NCBI RefSeq assembly: GCF_026210795.1 | Contig: NC_089446.1 | Location: 1,827,001-1,891,000, forward strand | DNA length: 64,000 nucleotides | DNA from: Rhizophagus irregularis | Taxonomy: Eukaryota > Glomeromycota > Glomeromycetes > Glomerales > Glomeraceae | Reading direction: 5' to 3' | Part shown: in pieces, positions 22,478 to 33,730 of the stretch | Position numbering within the stretch: position 1 is the first letter of the stretch | Layout: every line of letters begins with the position of its first letter | Made by a program: the position numbers and the translations under genes | Notes under the pieces: generated by a model | The model's input: the letters and a program-made list of their open reading frames with translations, nothing else | Databases searched by the model: none | What the model was told of the DNA's origin: nothing

Positions 22478-22996
22478 CTAGTGAAGACTTAAAAAAAAGT
22501 GCGTAAACTGTACAAAGCTTGAAGAAGGAATGGAATTACCGATGTCATCCATTTCTTTTAATACTTTTTCAAGTTCAGATCCCATCCTAGATATATTATC
22601 ATTAGAGGGAGTATGGTTAATAGTATCATCCGTCTCAGTAAAGGCTACACTCGTTTTACTTAACTTCTTTTTTTGGCTATTTTTTTTTAGTGGTAAGTCA
22701 TGTGGAGAGGAAGTAATACCTGGAGCCCCTCCTATTTTGGCAGATGGCATTATAGCAGATCCATCTGACACTCTTTCAGATCCAACAGAAATATCAGCTA
22801 TTGGTTGATTCCAGGCAATTCTATTAGCTTTTTCACCTCTCCAAATCTGATATATGCGCTTCATTAATGTATTATATTTGCCCATCAATTCATCTAAAAC
22901 TTTCTTCCTCGGCCTTTCATTTTCACGTTGCATAATAAAATCATAATCGGTTGGTGAGAATGGAGGAGCATTACAATTCATACGTTGTCTAACCAT
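22478..22996 (-). mobile_element. Accessory frame of the virus-like cluster, minus strand
   Basis: The minus-strand frame starts MVRQRMNCNAPPFSPTDYDF and has IMQRENERPRKKVLDELMGK followed by YNTLMKRIYQIW, a helix-turn-helix-like start that I recall from accessory genes near Polinton-type integrases in Rhizophagus. A Lys/Ser-rich second half has KKNSQKKKLSK and then EKVLKEMDDIGNS. It is convergent with the protease-like frame. Function is unknown. Confidence 0.4.
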
Positions 22997-23292
22997 AATC
23001 TCGATGGTGTATTTTTCAGATAAATTATTTCAAAAAATATTTAAATATAATGAATAAAAACAATGTATTCTTTGAGATAAATAAGATAAGTGTAGTCTTT
23101 TTAATATTTAGAAAAAATGTATTATTTCGAAAATAATTTAATAGAATAAATAGGATAAATACATTAATTCAAAAAGAATTATTGGGATAATTAGGATAAA
23201 TGTATCATTTTGGAAATATAGGAAGAAAGCATATTATTTCAAAAAAAATATTTTTTTTTTTTTTTTTGTCTATATTTGCGGGATAAAAAACT
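22997..23292. other. A+T-rich spacer
   Basis: A run of imperfect repeats of TTTCGAAAATAATTTAATAG / AATTCAAAAAGAATTATTGG type (about 23040-23240, unit about 55-60 bp) is followed by a T18-like tract at 23249-23267 and the start of the next frame. Confidence 0.4.
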
Positions 23293-23922
23293 ATGCCTCG
23301 AATCTATACCTTGAATGATGTAGGTAATAATGATGGCAGTAAACTTGGAAGCCCTCCATCCAATCGATATCTACCTAGCCGTTTAGAATTTGAAGAACAG
23401 CTAAAAAAAGATCGTGAAATGTTTATAAGATCTGCCAAACAGCTTATAGCTAAATATCATGCCTTAGATAAAAAAAATAAGTGTATGCAAAATGATCTAG
23501 ATCACTCACATGAAGAAAATGAGCGTATGCAAGATTCTATGAATCAATTTATCCCCCTATCTAAGCAACTAAATGGTTTGAATAATAAGTTTGTCTCCCA
23601 AATTACTTGTAAACGAAAGTCTCATGCCGATCTTAATGCCAAACAGTTAAAAGAAATAGAATCGCTAAAGTCTGAGATTAATTTAAAGGATTCTGAAATT
23701 ACCTCTTTTGAGGTTAGAATAAATGAACTGGAGGCTCGTCTTCTTGCAAGCTTAAAGTCAGAAAAATTATGTGAAAATTTTACCTATGATCCTTCCTGCA
23801 GTTCGATAGAACAAGAGGACAATTCCTCTCTTGAGATTAGAGTGAAGGAATTGAAAAATGAACTGGAGAAAGTTACGCAAAATTCATCATTTAAGGATGG
23901 ATTAATTTTCTCTTTCAGTTAG
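23293..23922 (+). mobile_element. Coiled-coil frame of the virus-like cluster
   Basis: MPRIYTLNDVGNNDGSKLG opens a protein that is almost entirely heptad coiled coil (RLEFEEQLKKDREMFIRSAK, ELEARLLASLKSEK, LEIRVKELKNELEKV). It runs into an inserted MITE at 23921. It may have ended in the membrane segment found on the other side of that MITE, but the two are not joined here. It is comparable to long coiled-coil proteins near Polinton-type ATPases in this genus. Confidence 0.4.
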
Positions 23923-24581
23923 AAGGTAGGTCCGAATACGAGTCAATCCAGGTCATCTAGGATCAATCCGTCTAATAGGCGGATTCGGATTGATCAGATA
24001 ATCCGTCAAATAGACCAGATGGATGACCGGATATCCGATCAATCCTATACAGGATCGACAAAAAAATTTCCTTTTTAGGAAATTTTATGTTACACGACTG
24101 GAAACTAAATTTAGAAAAACTGGTTTTTTGTGAAATAGGTATCGCCAAAATTAGAAATGATCGACATACCCGTGCATCACGTGACAACGCAAAGTATCAT
24201 TTTCGATGATATGCGGGAGAATCGATACGCATAATATATTTTACAGTAAAAGTCATCGAATAATACCTGCTATGCATCAGAATGATACTTTTGCCGTGAC
24301 AACAGTTAAATACCTAATCGAAAATTTTCCTTTTTAGGATTCTTGTGAAACCCAAAATTTCATTTTTGCTGGGAAATAAAATTGCTTTTTTTTGGATATG
24401 TGTAATGTTACTCATACCCCAAAAAGAATAATTCCATGCCGATTACTTAATTCCGGCCGGAATTATAATCAATCCGGTCAATCCGCGGATAATCTGATGA
24501 TCCGATTTTTTTAATCCGGATTGATCCGTCACGTGATCATCCAGATGACGGATTGACCAGATTCATCCGAGCCGCACCTCT
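23921..24581. mobile_element. MITE rich in GGATTGATCCG, inserted in the virus-like cluster
   Basis: The left end AGAAGGTAGGTCCGAATACG and the right end read inward AGAGGTGCGGCTCGGATGAA match loosely as terminal inverted repeats. Both are followed by GTCAATCC..GTCATCT. The interior has many ATCCG/CGGAT steps and CACGTGATC. I recall this AGGTGCGGCTCGGAT repeat as very common in Rhizophagus. Target duplication is unclear. Confidence 0.55.
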
Positions 24582-25150
24582 AAAGCCTTTCATGCTAGTG
24601 AAGTGATCTAGAGCCAAAACAAAACGAAAGAGATAAACTAGATCGGTTTGCTTCACAATTGCATCGATATCTCATGATTCAAAAATAGGTAGTGCAGAAG
24701 CGGATCATGAGACTGAAATTTTTGAGACATTATGTTCCGAAAAAAATTTGCCCATAGAAAATCCATCATCCAGCCAGCGATTATAAGCATAGTAAAACAG
24801 TAGAAGATCTAGAGATACCTCATTTTTCTTCACACTGCTCAGAGCGCGAGCCCAATGGAAAAGAGGATTGTAATAGTATTTCAGCCGTACCTATTATTGC
24901 GTTAGGAGGTAGTAATCCTGATCAGTATATAATCCCGCTTATATTCTTGTTTATTATATTAGCCTTCGTGGTGATATTAATTATATGGTATATATACGGA
25001 TGAACTTTTCGTCCAACCAAAAAGAAAGAAACTTTTTATCCAGTCTATAGAAATCATAGTTATGGATTCCCAATCCGATACACAGAAGAACCAAAAAAGG
25101 TCATACTTACCCTTTGCGAAACTTTACTCTTATGATATGATGAGGCTTAA
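24582..25150 (+). mobile_element. Membrane-segment piece of the virus-like cluster
   Basis: A hydrophobic helix DQYIIPLIFLFIILAFVVIL lies at about 24919-24978, followed by IIWYIYG and a stop, directly upstream of the packaging ATPase. Small single-pass membrane proteins are common near such ATPases. Upstream text is fragmentary. GAGACATTATGTTCC near 24725 resembles the repeat ends at 1.3 and 18.4 kb. Confidence 0.35.
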
Positions 25151-25862
25151 ACGAATCATCCCGAATTCAGTCGCATTCTGCAAGTCCATCATGGACTTTT
25201 CGTATGCTAGTCACTGGGATAAGTGGATCAGATAAGACTAATATTTTGGGAAATCTTTTTCTTGGTAATAAAGCTGAATATATATATAAAGATAAAAAAG
25301 GAGGGTCTAGATATATTGCATGCGATGATTTGATAGTTTGTGGTTATCATCCTGACGAGCGAATATGGGCATTTGTAAGATATACAGTATGTATGGTATA
25401 ATTTCAAAAGATCCAAAAGCGCCTTACTATGAAAATATACAATTTAGCTATATATCACCAGAAAAAATCCCTAGTGTTAGAGCATTTTCGCCAGAACGAA
25501 GTACAGTAATTGTTTTTGAGGATATATGTTTGGCTCCAGAGTATATACAAAACCAAATTGGCCAATTTTTTGGAAATGGGCGACATCAGAATATTTCAAG
25601 CATATATGTAACGCAAAAATATCACAAAGCCCTATATTCATTTGTGAAAATGCCTCTTACTTAGTAGTTTTTAACTCCGGTAGCTCGCATAAAAATATTT
25701 CCAAGATCATTAGGTGCTATACTGATGATGTAAAAAATGCATCTATGGTCATTAATAGCTACCTTCAAAAAGGTGAGTTTGTTGTATTTGATCTCACTAG
25801 GCCGGAAGATGATCCTCTTGCAATCCGCCTAAAGTTCACTGGTAAAAAAATGATTTATCCTA
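25151..25862 (+). mobile_element. Polinton-type packaging ATPase (A32/FtsK-HerA), fossil
   Basis: A P-loop region reads VTGISGSDKTNILGNLFLGN at about 25207-25266. A Walker B-like strand TVIVFEDICLAPE lies at about 25504-25542, and HQNISSIYVTQKYHKAL (sensor-like) follows. The end reads NSYLQKGEFVVFDLTRPEDD. The order and spacing are those of the A32-like genome packaging ATPases of Polintons and large DNA viruses. The fossil is broken in a few places, and its 3' side runs into a palindromic MITE at about 25863. Confidence 0.7.
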
Positions 25863-26080
25863 TACATATCTTACACATATTGTTGGCACTCAAATGTAGA
25901 AAATCATACACAAATAATATACATATCATACACATATCGGGTACTAATATATATATCATACATATATCAAGTACCTATACTATATATATAAAAGCATCGA
26001 TATGTATGTATGATATGTGTATTATTTGCAGTATGATTTTCTACATTTTGAAGACCCTATATATGTAAGAAGACATGTGT
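25863..26080. mobile_element. Palindromic MITE in the 3' flank of the ATPase fossil
   Basis: AAATGTAGAAAATCATAC at about 25891 is answered by GTATGATTTTCTACATTT at about 26029. The arms continue outward less perfectly (CCTATACATATCTTACACAT versus ATATGTAAGAAGACATGTGT) and inward through ATATCATACACATATC. The middle is TATA-rich. Confidence 0.6.
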
Positions 26081-26386
26081 GTGATATGCAGAGATAGACC
26101 ATTTTTACCAGCGGTTTAATATTCCATTAAACCTGCAGAAGGAGATAGAAGCTAGACAAAAGCGTAAGGAAAAAAGCGCCTCAGCTAATGAATAGAATCT
26201 GACTTAATAGATGCCAGCTTTTTTTTGTAATTATAAAGAATTGGAATGGAAGAGGAAGCAAGGCTTCGAGTCTTTGACTTCCCGGTTATTTATATTATTT
26301 CTCAAAAAGCTTGAGACTTAGATCGGGATCTTGCTTTACAGAAACTTTATTACAGACCTGAGGGATATTATCGGTCTGCTGAAAAA

Positions 26387-27317
26387 ATGCAAATGGCTTG
26401 TAAGAAAGCCAGATATGGGTTTACTTTAGCTGTTATAAAAAATTGGCTAAATAAGCAGGCTTTACATCAGATTCACAAGTCTCGGCCAAAATTTATTCAG
26501 TATGCCTCCTTTAATAATATATATTTTTTAAATGAAGTGCACCAGAGCGATACTACTCCCATGCCTCATGATAAAGTAGATATTCAGATTTATAAGTATA
26601 GGGGCGTCATCAAAGATGTTGCAACTAGGTATCATTGTAGTTTTGCATTGACTGATAAAACAGCCTCACAGATGGCTAGAGCGATTCAGAAAATCTATGA
26701 TGATCCTAATAACCCTCTTAGCTATCCAAATACTTTTATTGTAGATAGAGGCACTGAATATATGGGCGAATGTAGAGATTTATTGCTTAGCTATGGTGTT
26801 AGAATTCAGTATGCTAACTCTAAACGTGGTGTAGCTATTGCTGAACATGACCATCAAGAATTTGAAAAATATGCTTATTTTCAGCAAGATGCTGAAGATT
26901 TTCATTTGCCTTTGACTGATAAATCCAGGGCATGGTTTAAAGGACTTCGTATAAATGATAATATTTTCAATAATACTCCTACTCTGTTAATATGTATGTC
27001 TCCTAACGAGGCTGTAAAAAAGGCATTAAAAGGTAAAAAAATAATAGCTAGACCTTCTGTCAAACATAGGAGACCAGTTGGTTATAATGAACTACTTTTA
27101 CCTAGCTATACTGAAGTTCGACATCTATTAGAACCCAGTGAATTAGAAGGTGGGAGAAGAAGGGCAACTGATTGCAATTGGTCTCCTGAAGTTTTTACAA
27201 TTGATTCTTATTTGATAAAAGAAAATCAGCCTATTCTCTACAAGCTTTACAAGGGTCCTAGATGCTCATTTGTAAGAGAAGAACTGCAAATCGTCCCGCC
27301 AGACACAGTATTACTAC
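26387..27317 (+). mobile_element. Polinton-type integrase (rve DDE), fossil
   Basis: This is a retrovirus-like integrase of the Polinton/Maverick type. The first Asp is in GVIKDVATRYHCSFALT, the second in TFIVDRGTEYMGEC, and the third acidic position is in RGVAIAEHDHQEFEKYA. The C-terminal tail has LLLPSYTEVRHLLEP, GGRRRATDCNWSPEVF and SFVREELQIVPPDT, the RRATD...WS...REEL pattern I recall from Rhizophagus Polinton integrases. The catalytic block is in one open frame. Its 3' end runs into the hAT-type MITE at 27318. The N-terminal zinc-binding part is not clear. Confidence 0.75.
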
Positions 27318-27550
27318 TAAGGTTGCTTGTCTAAATCTCTTTAAAATCGTACGATTAGTTTCGTCAAAATTTTATTATAGATTTATTATAGTTTCGGCAG
27401 TTTCGGCATTTATAATAAGTTTCAGCAGTTTCGCTTTTCTCCAAAGTTTCGCCAGTTTTTTAATATAACTTTAATATAGTTTCGGCAGAATTTCGCTTTT
27501 CAGCGAAACGCCATCTTGCCTAAACCCCTAGGTTTCAGCAAGCAACCTTA
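27318..27550. mobile_element. hAT-type MITE, subfamily B, copy 1
   Basis: TAAGGTTGCTTGTCTAAATC at the left end and TTTCAGCAAGCAACCTTA at the right end form the terminal inverted repeat. The flanks are ATTACTAC and ATTACTGC, an 8-bp target duplication with one difference. The interior carries many TTTCGGCAG steps. It sits at the 3' edge of the integrase fossil. Confidence 0.85.
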
Positions 27551-27603
27551 ATTACTGCCCAAATATATTCTCAAGAATTAGTCTTATTTCCTCTTTCCTC
27601 CAC

Positions 27604-28189
27604 TTAGTATAGGATTTGTTCGAAAGCATTGCTTAAGTAATCATCTATTTCATTTCTATTATAAATTATAATTTGTTTATTTCTAAGCCAGTCAGTTCGT
27701 GAATTCTTTTTTTCCTGTTTTTCATTCCCAGGTTTATCATCTATAAAAAATTTGGTAAGAGAACATAGAGCGAACTTAAATTGTTCACGTTTATCGAATT
27801 CCTTTTCAAGTATTTCTCTAAACTGTTTTCTTCGGCTTTCTAACATTTTTCGTATATCACTTCCATTATCTGGATGGGATTTGGGAACTTTTACATGATG
27901 TACGGCTATAGCTCTTCTTTTAACTGCTGTTTCCAATTCTTCTTGTTCTCTAAATTCTAAATCCTTTTCTGACCTTTTGGGCCCCTTAATTTCTCCTAAG
28001 CGCTCAAATTCTTTATTGATCAAATTATTACCTTCCCTAAATGATTGTGTTTTAGGTCCAGGACCGCCTTCAGACTCTAATATCTTTTCATATTTCTTTA
28101 ACTCTTTTAATGTAGATAGGCGAACTGCCTCTGGATCATACTGCTCAAGATCATGAAAGAGCATTTTACAACCATCTAGATCATTTACC
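27604..28189 (-). mobile_element. Accessory frame of the virus-like cluster, minus strand
   Basis: The frame read from about 28164 is MLFHDLEQYDPEAVRLSTLK, ELKKYEKILESEGGPGPKTQ, an EFDKREQFKFALCSLTKFF helix, and an end NEIDDYLSNAFEQILY. It is highly charged, and no enzyme was recognised. It begins directly beside the MITE at 28190. The minus-strand frame on the other side (28412-28666) has the same polarity, so the MITE probably landed inside one coding unit. Confidence 0.4.
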
Positions 28190-28411
28190 TAAGGTTGCTT
28201 GCCGAAACCTTCTTAATAACTGCCGAAACCTATACAGAAAATGCTGAAACTATATTAAATCATATTAAAAATCCTGCCGAAACTTTGCCGAAATGCCGAA
28301 ACCCCCATTTGCCGAAACTGCCGAAACCCTGCCGAAACTATAGTAAACATATAGTAAAATCTTGCCGAAATTTATCGCAGGATTTTGGAGAGGTTTTGGC
28401 AAGCAACCTTA
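28190..28411. mobile_element. hAT-type MITE, subfamily A, copy 1
   Basis: 222 bp with ends TAAGGTTGCTTGCCGAAACC and GGTTTTGGCAAGCAACCTTA. The interior is built of CTGCCGAAAC steps. The flanks TCATTTACC and TGATTTACC suggest an aged 8-9 bp duplication (one base offset on the right). It is nearly identical to the copy at 45629. Confidence 0.85.
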
Positions 28412-28666
28412 CTGATTTACCTCAATTGGCTCATCACCTAGATCTAATTCTTTCCAACGTTTTTGCAATTTTGCTCCCCATGTCTTAATTCGCTCTCTGG
28501 GTTTTCGTGCATTTGGATTAACCCAAGCTTTGGCTTCCTCTTTGGTAATATACTTTCTTCCGTGAATGAGTTCTGGCTTAGGGGCAAAGTCTTGAACGGT
28601 TATTTGTAGTTCAGGTTCAGGAGTTTGAACAGGGGTATTAGTATCATCACCTGTTGCCTCTGACAA
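28412..28666 (-). mobile_element. Accessory frame of the virus-like cluster, minus strand
   Basis: The frame starts MSEATGDDTNTPVQTPEPEL and contains HGRKYITKEEAKAWVNPNAR, KPRERIKTWGAKLQKRWKEL and LGDEPIEV, a basic helical segment of unknown role. It ends at the MITE at 28190-28411. Grouped with the cluster by strand, composition and position only. Confidence 0.4.
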
Positions 28667-28873
28667 CCTTTCTGGAAATATTTCTTTACAAATTTCGGCT
28701 ACAACCCTTTCTTATCTATATAACCCCTCTCCTTCTATCAAAATCCCGTTATAAATAATCGAATGCTGAATTTAGAAACGAACTCCATTTTGATTTAATC
28801 GGCAACACCTGTATAAAAGTCTATTAATTACCCTCTTTTTAAATGCAAAGTAAAAAACGCTTTATCGAAGTTC

Positions 28874-29206
28874 TTAGTGCACAGAACTTGTTTCCTGTTG
28901 TAAGTTTTTAAAAATGCCTAATTTTCTTTTTATATCCTGATAAATCCATTCGATTTTAGGATTTTTGAAGGGAGTATCATTAATAGCAGATTTTTGGATA
29001 ACCTCTTGGATGGGTGCTTGAATGGGTACTTGAATGGGAACTTGAATAGAAGCAGTTATCTCTGATAATGGTTTGCACAGATTTTTTCGTCTAAGATGTT
29101 CACGAAGTTTATTTGGATTTACACACATTTTACCACAACGTTTACAAGTTGTATCTTTTTTATCACTTCTAGATTTTCTAATCATGATGTTATCTCTTAC
29201 TTTCAC
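28874..29206 (-). CDS. Small zinc-finger protein
   Basis: An ATG at 29206 opens 110 codons. A basic N-terminus RKSRSDKKDTTCKRCGKMC continues to VNPNKLREHLRRKNLC, a C-x2-C...H-x6-C finger like those at the N-terminus of several Rhizophagus repeat-borne proteins. Then come three near-perfect repeats of the unit IQVPIQ/IQAPIQ, and a helical tail IEWIYQDIKRKLGIFKNLQQ. The frame is whole. It may belong to the virus-like cluster next to it or be a separate small gene; the sequence does not decide. Confidence 0.5.
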   Translation of the reverse strand: MKVRDNIMIRKSRSDKKDTTCKRCGKMCVNPNKLREHLRRKNLCKPLSEITASIQVPIQVPIQAPIQEVIQKSAINDTPFKNPKIEWIYQDIKRKLGIFKNLQQETSSVH

Positions 29207-30947
29207 GCTATTACATACTTATATAATTTTTTATTCAATTAATTATTTCCCCCTTAGACGTGGATATATATCAAAATGTGAAGGCCCGTAATTATGGATT
29301 AAATATTGGCAGAAGCCTTCATCTTTCTAGATATATACACAGGTATAGGATGCCCTCATTAACGCAAACCAGCTATACAATTTTGGGCCTAGTCTAAATC
29401 AACAAATTGCCATACTTTTACCGGCAACAAATAGGCATTAGATAGATGGGTTACAAGATGGCGCACTTCAGGTAATCAAACGGGCCATGGGCATAACAAA
29501 TGCACCTCTGCCAACCTCGAACATGGAATTCACAGGACCATTCAGCGCTTGCTTGACTGGCCGGAGAGGCGCTACGCTCGCATGAATTTATCCACCACAT
29601 AATTATACCGACAACTAATAGACAATAGTCAGGTTGCAACATGGTGCACTTCCGGCAAACAAATGGGACGGATATGATCGAAAAGACTTCTCAAGACATA
29701 TCTAGGGCAAATCATCGAAAGCAATGGGAAAGCATATTGCTCTTGATAGTTGCTTGATAGTTGCTCGATAGTAGCGGGGAAGTGCTCTGAGACTGAAGGC
29801 GCAGTATAAATTCGGTCGCATTATTCTGGCCAGAAGTTTGGGCGTAATAATTCAGGCATTCAAGCTGGCCTGAAACTGGTGAACTAATAGAAGCCTATAT
29901 CCTAGCCGAGTAACAGTTTCGCTGACAGTTATGACAGCTCGGATACTCCAGGTCGCTCTGTGGTGCTAACTTGGATCCTTCAGATCGTATGTGCAAAGAT
30001 CAGATGACCTGGAAGAGTTGGGACAAAAATTTTTGCTAGGTGTCGTAGAAACTGTTCCTGATATACATGTTTCGTATGACTTATTCTGGGAAGAGTTGGA
30101 ATAATTTTTCGTATGACTTATTTCTTCCGTATGATTTAAAATAATATATGCTAGTTAAGGAGCTAGCTTGCATAGAATCCTTTTCTGATATATTTTTTCA
30201 TATGATTTATTATGGAAAAGTTGGGACTGATTTTTTCGCATAACTTATTATGGGGAATTGGGACAGAAATTTCATATGATTTATTTTTTTTTGTATGACT
30301 TATTTTTTTTCGTATAACTTAATATAAAAATATGTTATTTAATGAAATGACTATTGCATAGAACGGTTTTCTGATATATTATTTTTTCATATGGTTTAAT
30401 AAATATAACGAAAAGTTAATATAGAAATTAAGATTCTAGAGTTGATAGAAGCTTTTCTAATATAATAATAAAAATCAATATGCTTTCTGAAGTTGGAGAA
30501 TCCACACAGAATTAAGAAATATAATATCGAAATTAAGATTCTAGAACTGCTAGAAGCTCTTCTAATATAATAAGAAAAATCAATATTGTTTTTAACGTTC
30601 TGTGACCCATACACACAATATTTCAGTGGGGGCCAGACCTTCGGTCCTTAAACCCCCACTTTTACATTGTGTGCTTTAGTTAATGAGGAATCCATTCAAC
30701 TGTAATTTTTGGGAAAACCCTGGGTATCCATTAGCTGACTAGTACTGGATTCAACTCCACAGACGTATGGGAGTACTTTGACTTTAATTTTGCAAGTTTC
30801 AGAAGTCCATATATGAAAAGCGGAGTTGCTTACAATATGTAGGCTACACAGAGATGGCAACTTTGTTATATTATTCTGATGATGTGAGCTTATAGTATTA
30901 AAATTTCATATCATCATCAAAGACTAATATAATATTTTTTTTTACAC
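29207..30947. other. Intergenic with small repeats
   Basis: GGCGCACTTCAGGTAATCAA (about 29459) and GGTGCACTTCCGGCAAACAA (about 29642) are diverged copies of one unit. A T-rich stretch (30060-30380) repeats TTCGTATGACTTATT. AAATTAAGATTCTAGA followed by GCTCTTCTAATATAATAA is a roughly 115-bp tandem pair at about 30424-30590. No gene was recognised. Confidence 0.4.
30615..30673. repeat. Tiny fold-back element, about 60 bp
   Basis: CACACAATATTTCAGTGGGG and, read on the other strand, CACACAATGTAAAAGTGGGG form arms around a short GCCAGACCTTCGGTCCTTAA loop. The GC-rich core stands out from its A+T-rich surroundings. It is a foldback MITE or a hairpin-forming transcript terminator-like structure. 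Confidence 0.5.
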
Positions 30948-32400
30948 GCCAGTTTGACATAACTTATGAAGGTGTCCGCAGTTTTAAAGATATTGAGATT
31001 TTAAAGATAATAGAAAATTCTATTAGTAAAGAAAAAATCGTAAAAAATATACATGACTTGAAATCCAAACTTAAGGTAATATTATAATAGATATTAGTGA
31101 GTTAGGCAGGAAACTTAAAAAAGTTTATATTCCATTTTTATAGGAAAAATCATCCCAGCTTGCTGTAGAAATGCATCAATTATTAAAAAAAGTAAATATT
31201 GATAATTTAATATGGCAGAAACTGCTTGCCAGTTAGGTAATAAGTGATAACTCTAATTTAGTACAAGATTTGACATCAACAGCACGTCAAAGTTTCATAA
31301 AACTGGCCCAACATATGCAAGCAATACTTTTACCAATTATCTAAGAGAAATGTAAAACTTTTGTAAAAGATTTCAGAATTGAGAATATTGATGAATTTCC
31401 AGAAAAGTTATCATATACCAGTACTTGAAAGAAAACAGAAAAGGATTTACTGCAAGTTACAGAGGAAATTCTAGATACATTGTAAGTGTTTCTTATATTA
31501 GTAATTTATAATCACCACATATTAACCGTAATATTTTTTTAAATCTTTTAGAAGTAACATTTGAAAAAATCCTGCTTTTGAACCTCAGAATGCTAAATCT
31601 CAAAGTGAGGAAACATACATAACAGATATAATTATTTCTATTATCCACTCTGCACTGAAAAAGATCCCAATTAGAAAATCAGCCTTTATTAGCACGTAAG
31701 TTTGATAGACTATGTTCAAGTGGTATTATAAATTAATATTTATTTATACTTAGGACCAAGTGTTAAAGTATAGCTAGTGTGGATAGAAGAGGAAAACAAG
31801 AAAAATGACCAGATATTATGTATATAATAGAGTGGAAAAAAAAATTATATGAACTCATTTTTACAGAATCTTCACACTTGATATGCATTGATAGTAAAAA
31901 AGAAAATGATAAAATTAAGCTATGGCCTATGGCGAGAAATGAATGATGGTATGGCATATATTCACAACCTAATAAAGATGAATTTGGGATTCTCAGAATC
32001 CAAGTGGCAGGTATGCTTCTTTCTTTTTATATTTGGTTAATTATTTGATAATTCTAAGATTAAAGATTATCTTACAGGAGAAATGATGCATCTGAGCGTT
32101 CTTATTAAAGATATGGATGATGTTTAGCATCTTTACCATCTACGCTCGATTATAATTCTGGTACAGCTAACTGATGCAGAAATTTTAACACATTTGTGGA
32201 AGCTTTATTAGTATTGAAGGTATAATTTCATTAAAACTATTTAACTAGAATTGAAAAAAAAGCTAATTTATTTTCTTTATTTTTTTAGAATATCACAATT
32301 GTTAATAATTCTCTTCTGTTTATACATCAAGGTTTAAATCAAACAGGCTTAGGCAAAAAAGTTCTACAGTATCTTCTGATAAAGAATAATTAGAACTATA
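30948..32400 (+). pseudogene. Multi-exon host pseudogene, degenerate nuclease-like family
   Basis: Exon-like pieces with good borders: FDITYEGVRSFKDIEILKII to a GTAATA donor at about 31076; from 31144, EKSSQLAVEMHQLLKKVNID; then PDIMYIIEWKKKLYELIFTE, KENDKIKLW and EMNDGMAYIHNLIKMNLGF (about 31815-31990) up to a GTATGC donor. GEMMHLSVLIKDMDD and, after another intron, NITIVNNSLLFIHQGLNQT follow. I recall the family from Rhizophagus (PDxMF...ELMY-E...KEDDxIKLWRE). The PD...E layout might be a PD-(D/E)XK-derived fold. Stops interrupt several exons (for example TAG at 31237, TAA at 31340, TGA at 31426), so it is dead. Confidence 0.5.
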
Positions 32401-32434
32401 CTACAAAATAAAAGAAAATACATTTTGTTATATA

Positions 32435-32715
32435 TCTCACCACTCAGTGATTATAAAAAAATGAAACACAGCTCGTTGGATTTATATTGACAAGACGAAT
32501 TGAATAATAGTAGTTTTGTGTTTCTAGGTATGATAGATGTTAAGCTATACCACACATTAGCACTTTGTATTTTCGTCCACTATGCATTTTTACATTTTAT
32601 CACATAACTCGGCATCTATCACACCTAGAAATATAAAACTACTACTATTCAACTCGTCTTATTGAGACAAATCTAATAAGCTGTGTTTTGTCTCTCTATG
32701 ATCACTAGATGCCAA
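32435..32715. mobile_element. Long palindromic MITE with the GACGAATCGAAT module
   Basis: Left arm CACAGCTCGTTGGATTTATA, GACAAGACGAATTGAATA and GTAGTTTTGTGTTTCTAGGT; right arm, complementary, ACCTAGAAATATAAAACTAC, TATTCAACTCGTC and ATAAGCTGTGTTTTGTC. The arms are about 110 bp each around a 60-bp loop. The outer ends carry CAGTGATTATAAAAAAAT and the complement of CTAGTGATCATAGAGAGA. Confidence 0.65.
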
Positions 32716-33250
32716 TACTGGTTAAAATCGTTTCTTTCAGCATTAATACCTTTCGTCAAAAGTTCATCATCGTCATTATGTGATTCGTTAAACATTCGGC
32801 TAATTATAAAAATCAAAAAAAAAATTAGCATAAATCAACTGGTTGATTTTTGGTTAATTTTTGGTTGAGTTGTAATATAAAAAAAAACTATAAATCAACC
32901 AATATTTTTTTTTGATCAATTTTTATTAATAACTTGACAATTTTTAACAACCTTGAACAAAATTAAAAATATTGAACTATCTAAATAATAGCCAAATACT
33001 TGTTAAAAAAGTAAAACTTAAATTAGTAATGATTTACATTCGACCCCTTAAGATTTAAATAGACTTTTGCCATAAAAGTCTAAATTAGTTTCTTTTTAAT
33101 CAGGTTTGGACTCTTTTTTGAGTTCGTTTTTTTGTAGTTTCTTGGAATTTATTTTTGTAGATCACTTCGATTTATTTCGACTTCTGGACTTATTTTTTTT
33201 TTTCGTAGGTTATTTCAGTCTGGTTTCTTCTATTTGGACCTTTGACTTGT

Positions 33251-33318
33251 GTCCTGAAGGCTCAATAGTAGAGTATACAATTCAGTTGTAAGGTGCAGAT
33301 TTGACTCCTGCTTAGGAC
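33251..33318 (+). tRNA. tRNA-like sequence, copy 1 (anticodon loop TCA)
   Basis: 68 nt fold as a cloverleaf. Acceptor arms are GTCCTGA and TTAGGAC (seven pairs counting G.U). The D arm is GCTC-AATAGTA-GAGT and the T arm GCAGA-TTTGACT-CCTGC with one mismatch. The anticodon arm is ACA-ATTCAGT-TGT with TCA in the anticodon position. No CCA is encoded. It is probably a tRNA-derived repeat or pseudogene rather than a working tRNA, because the second copy has decayed pairs. TCA would read UGA, as mitochondrial Trp tRNAs do. Confidence 0.4.
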
Positions 33319-33730
33319 AATAATATCCTTTATAGGTTGTTCCATTTCAGCTCTCGAACCAGAATTTTCTATTTTGTAGGTTCTTCGTTTTGACTCTCGA
33401 ACTTGAACATTTTTGACTTCCAGACTTGAAATTTATTTTTTATAGGTCATTCATTTCAGTTTCTGAAATTTTTTTATCTTGTAGGTTTCTTCGTTTCAGT
33501 TTTCAGACTTGGGCTTGGAATTTATTTTCATTTTGGTTTCTGGACTTGGAATTTCTTTTTTGTAGGTCAGTTCATTTTGGTTTCCGGACTTGGAATTTCT
33601 TTTTTGTAGGTCAGTTCATTTCAGTTTCCAGACTTGAGTTTAACTTCTATCAGTAAAGAAGTTTTTCTTTTGTAAGTACGCTTCAATTTTGGAATTTGGG
33701 AGTTTTGAAAGAATAGCATTTTACCATTAT

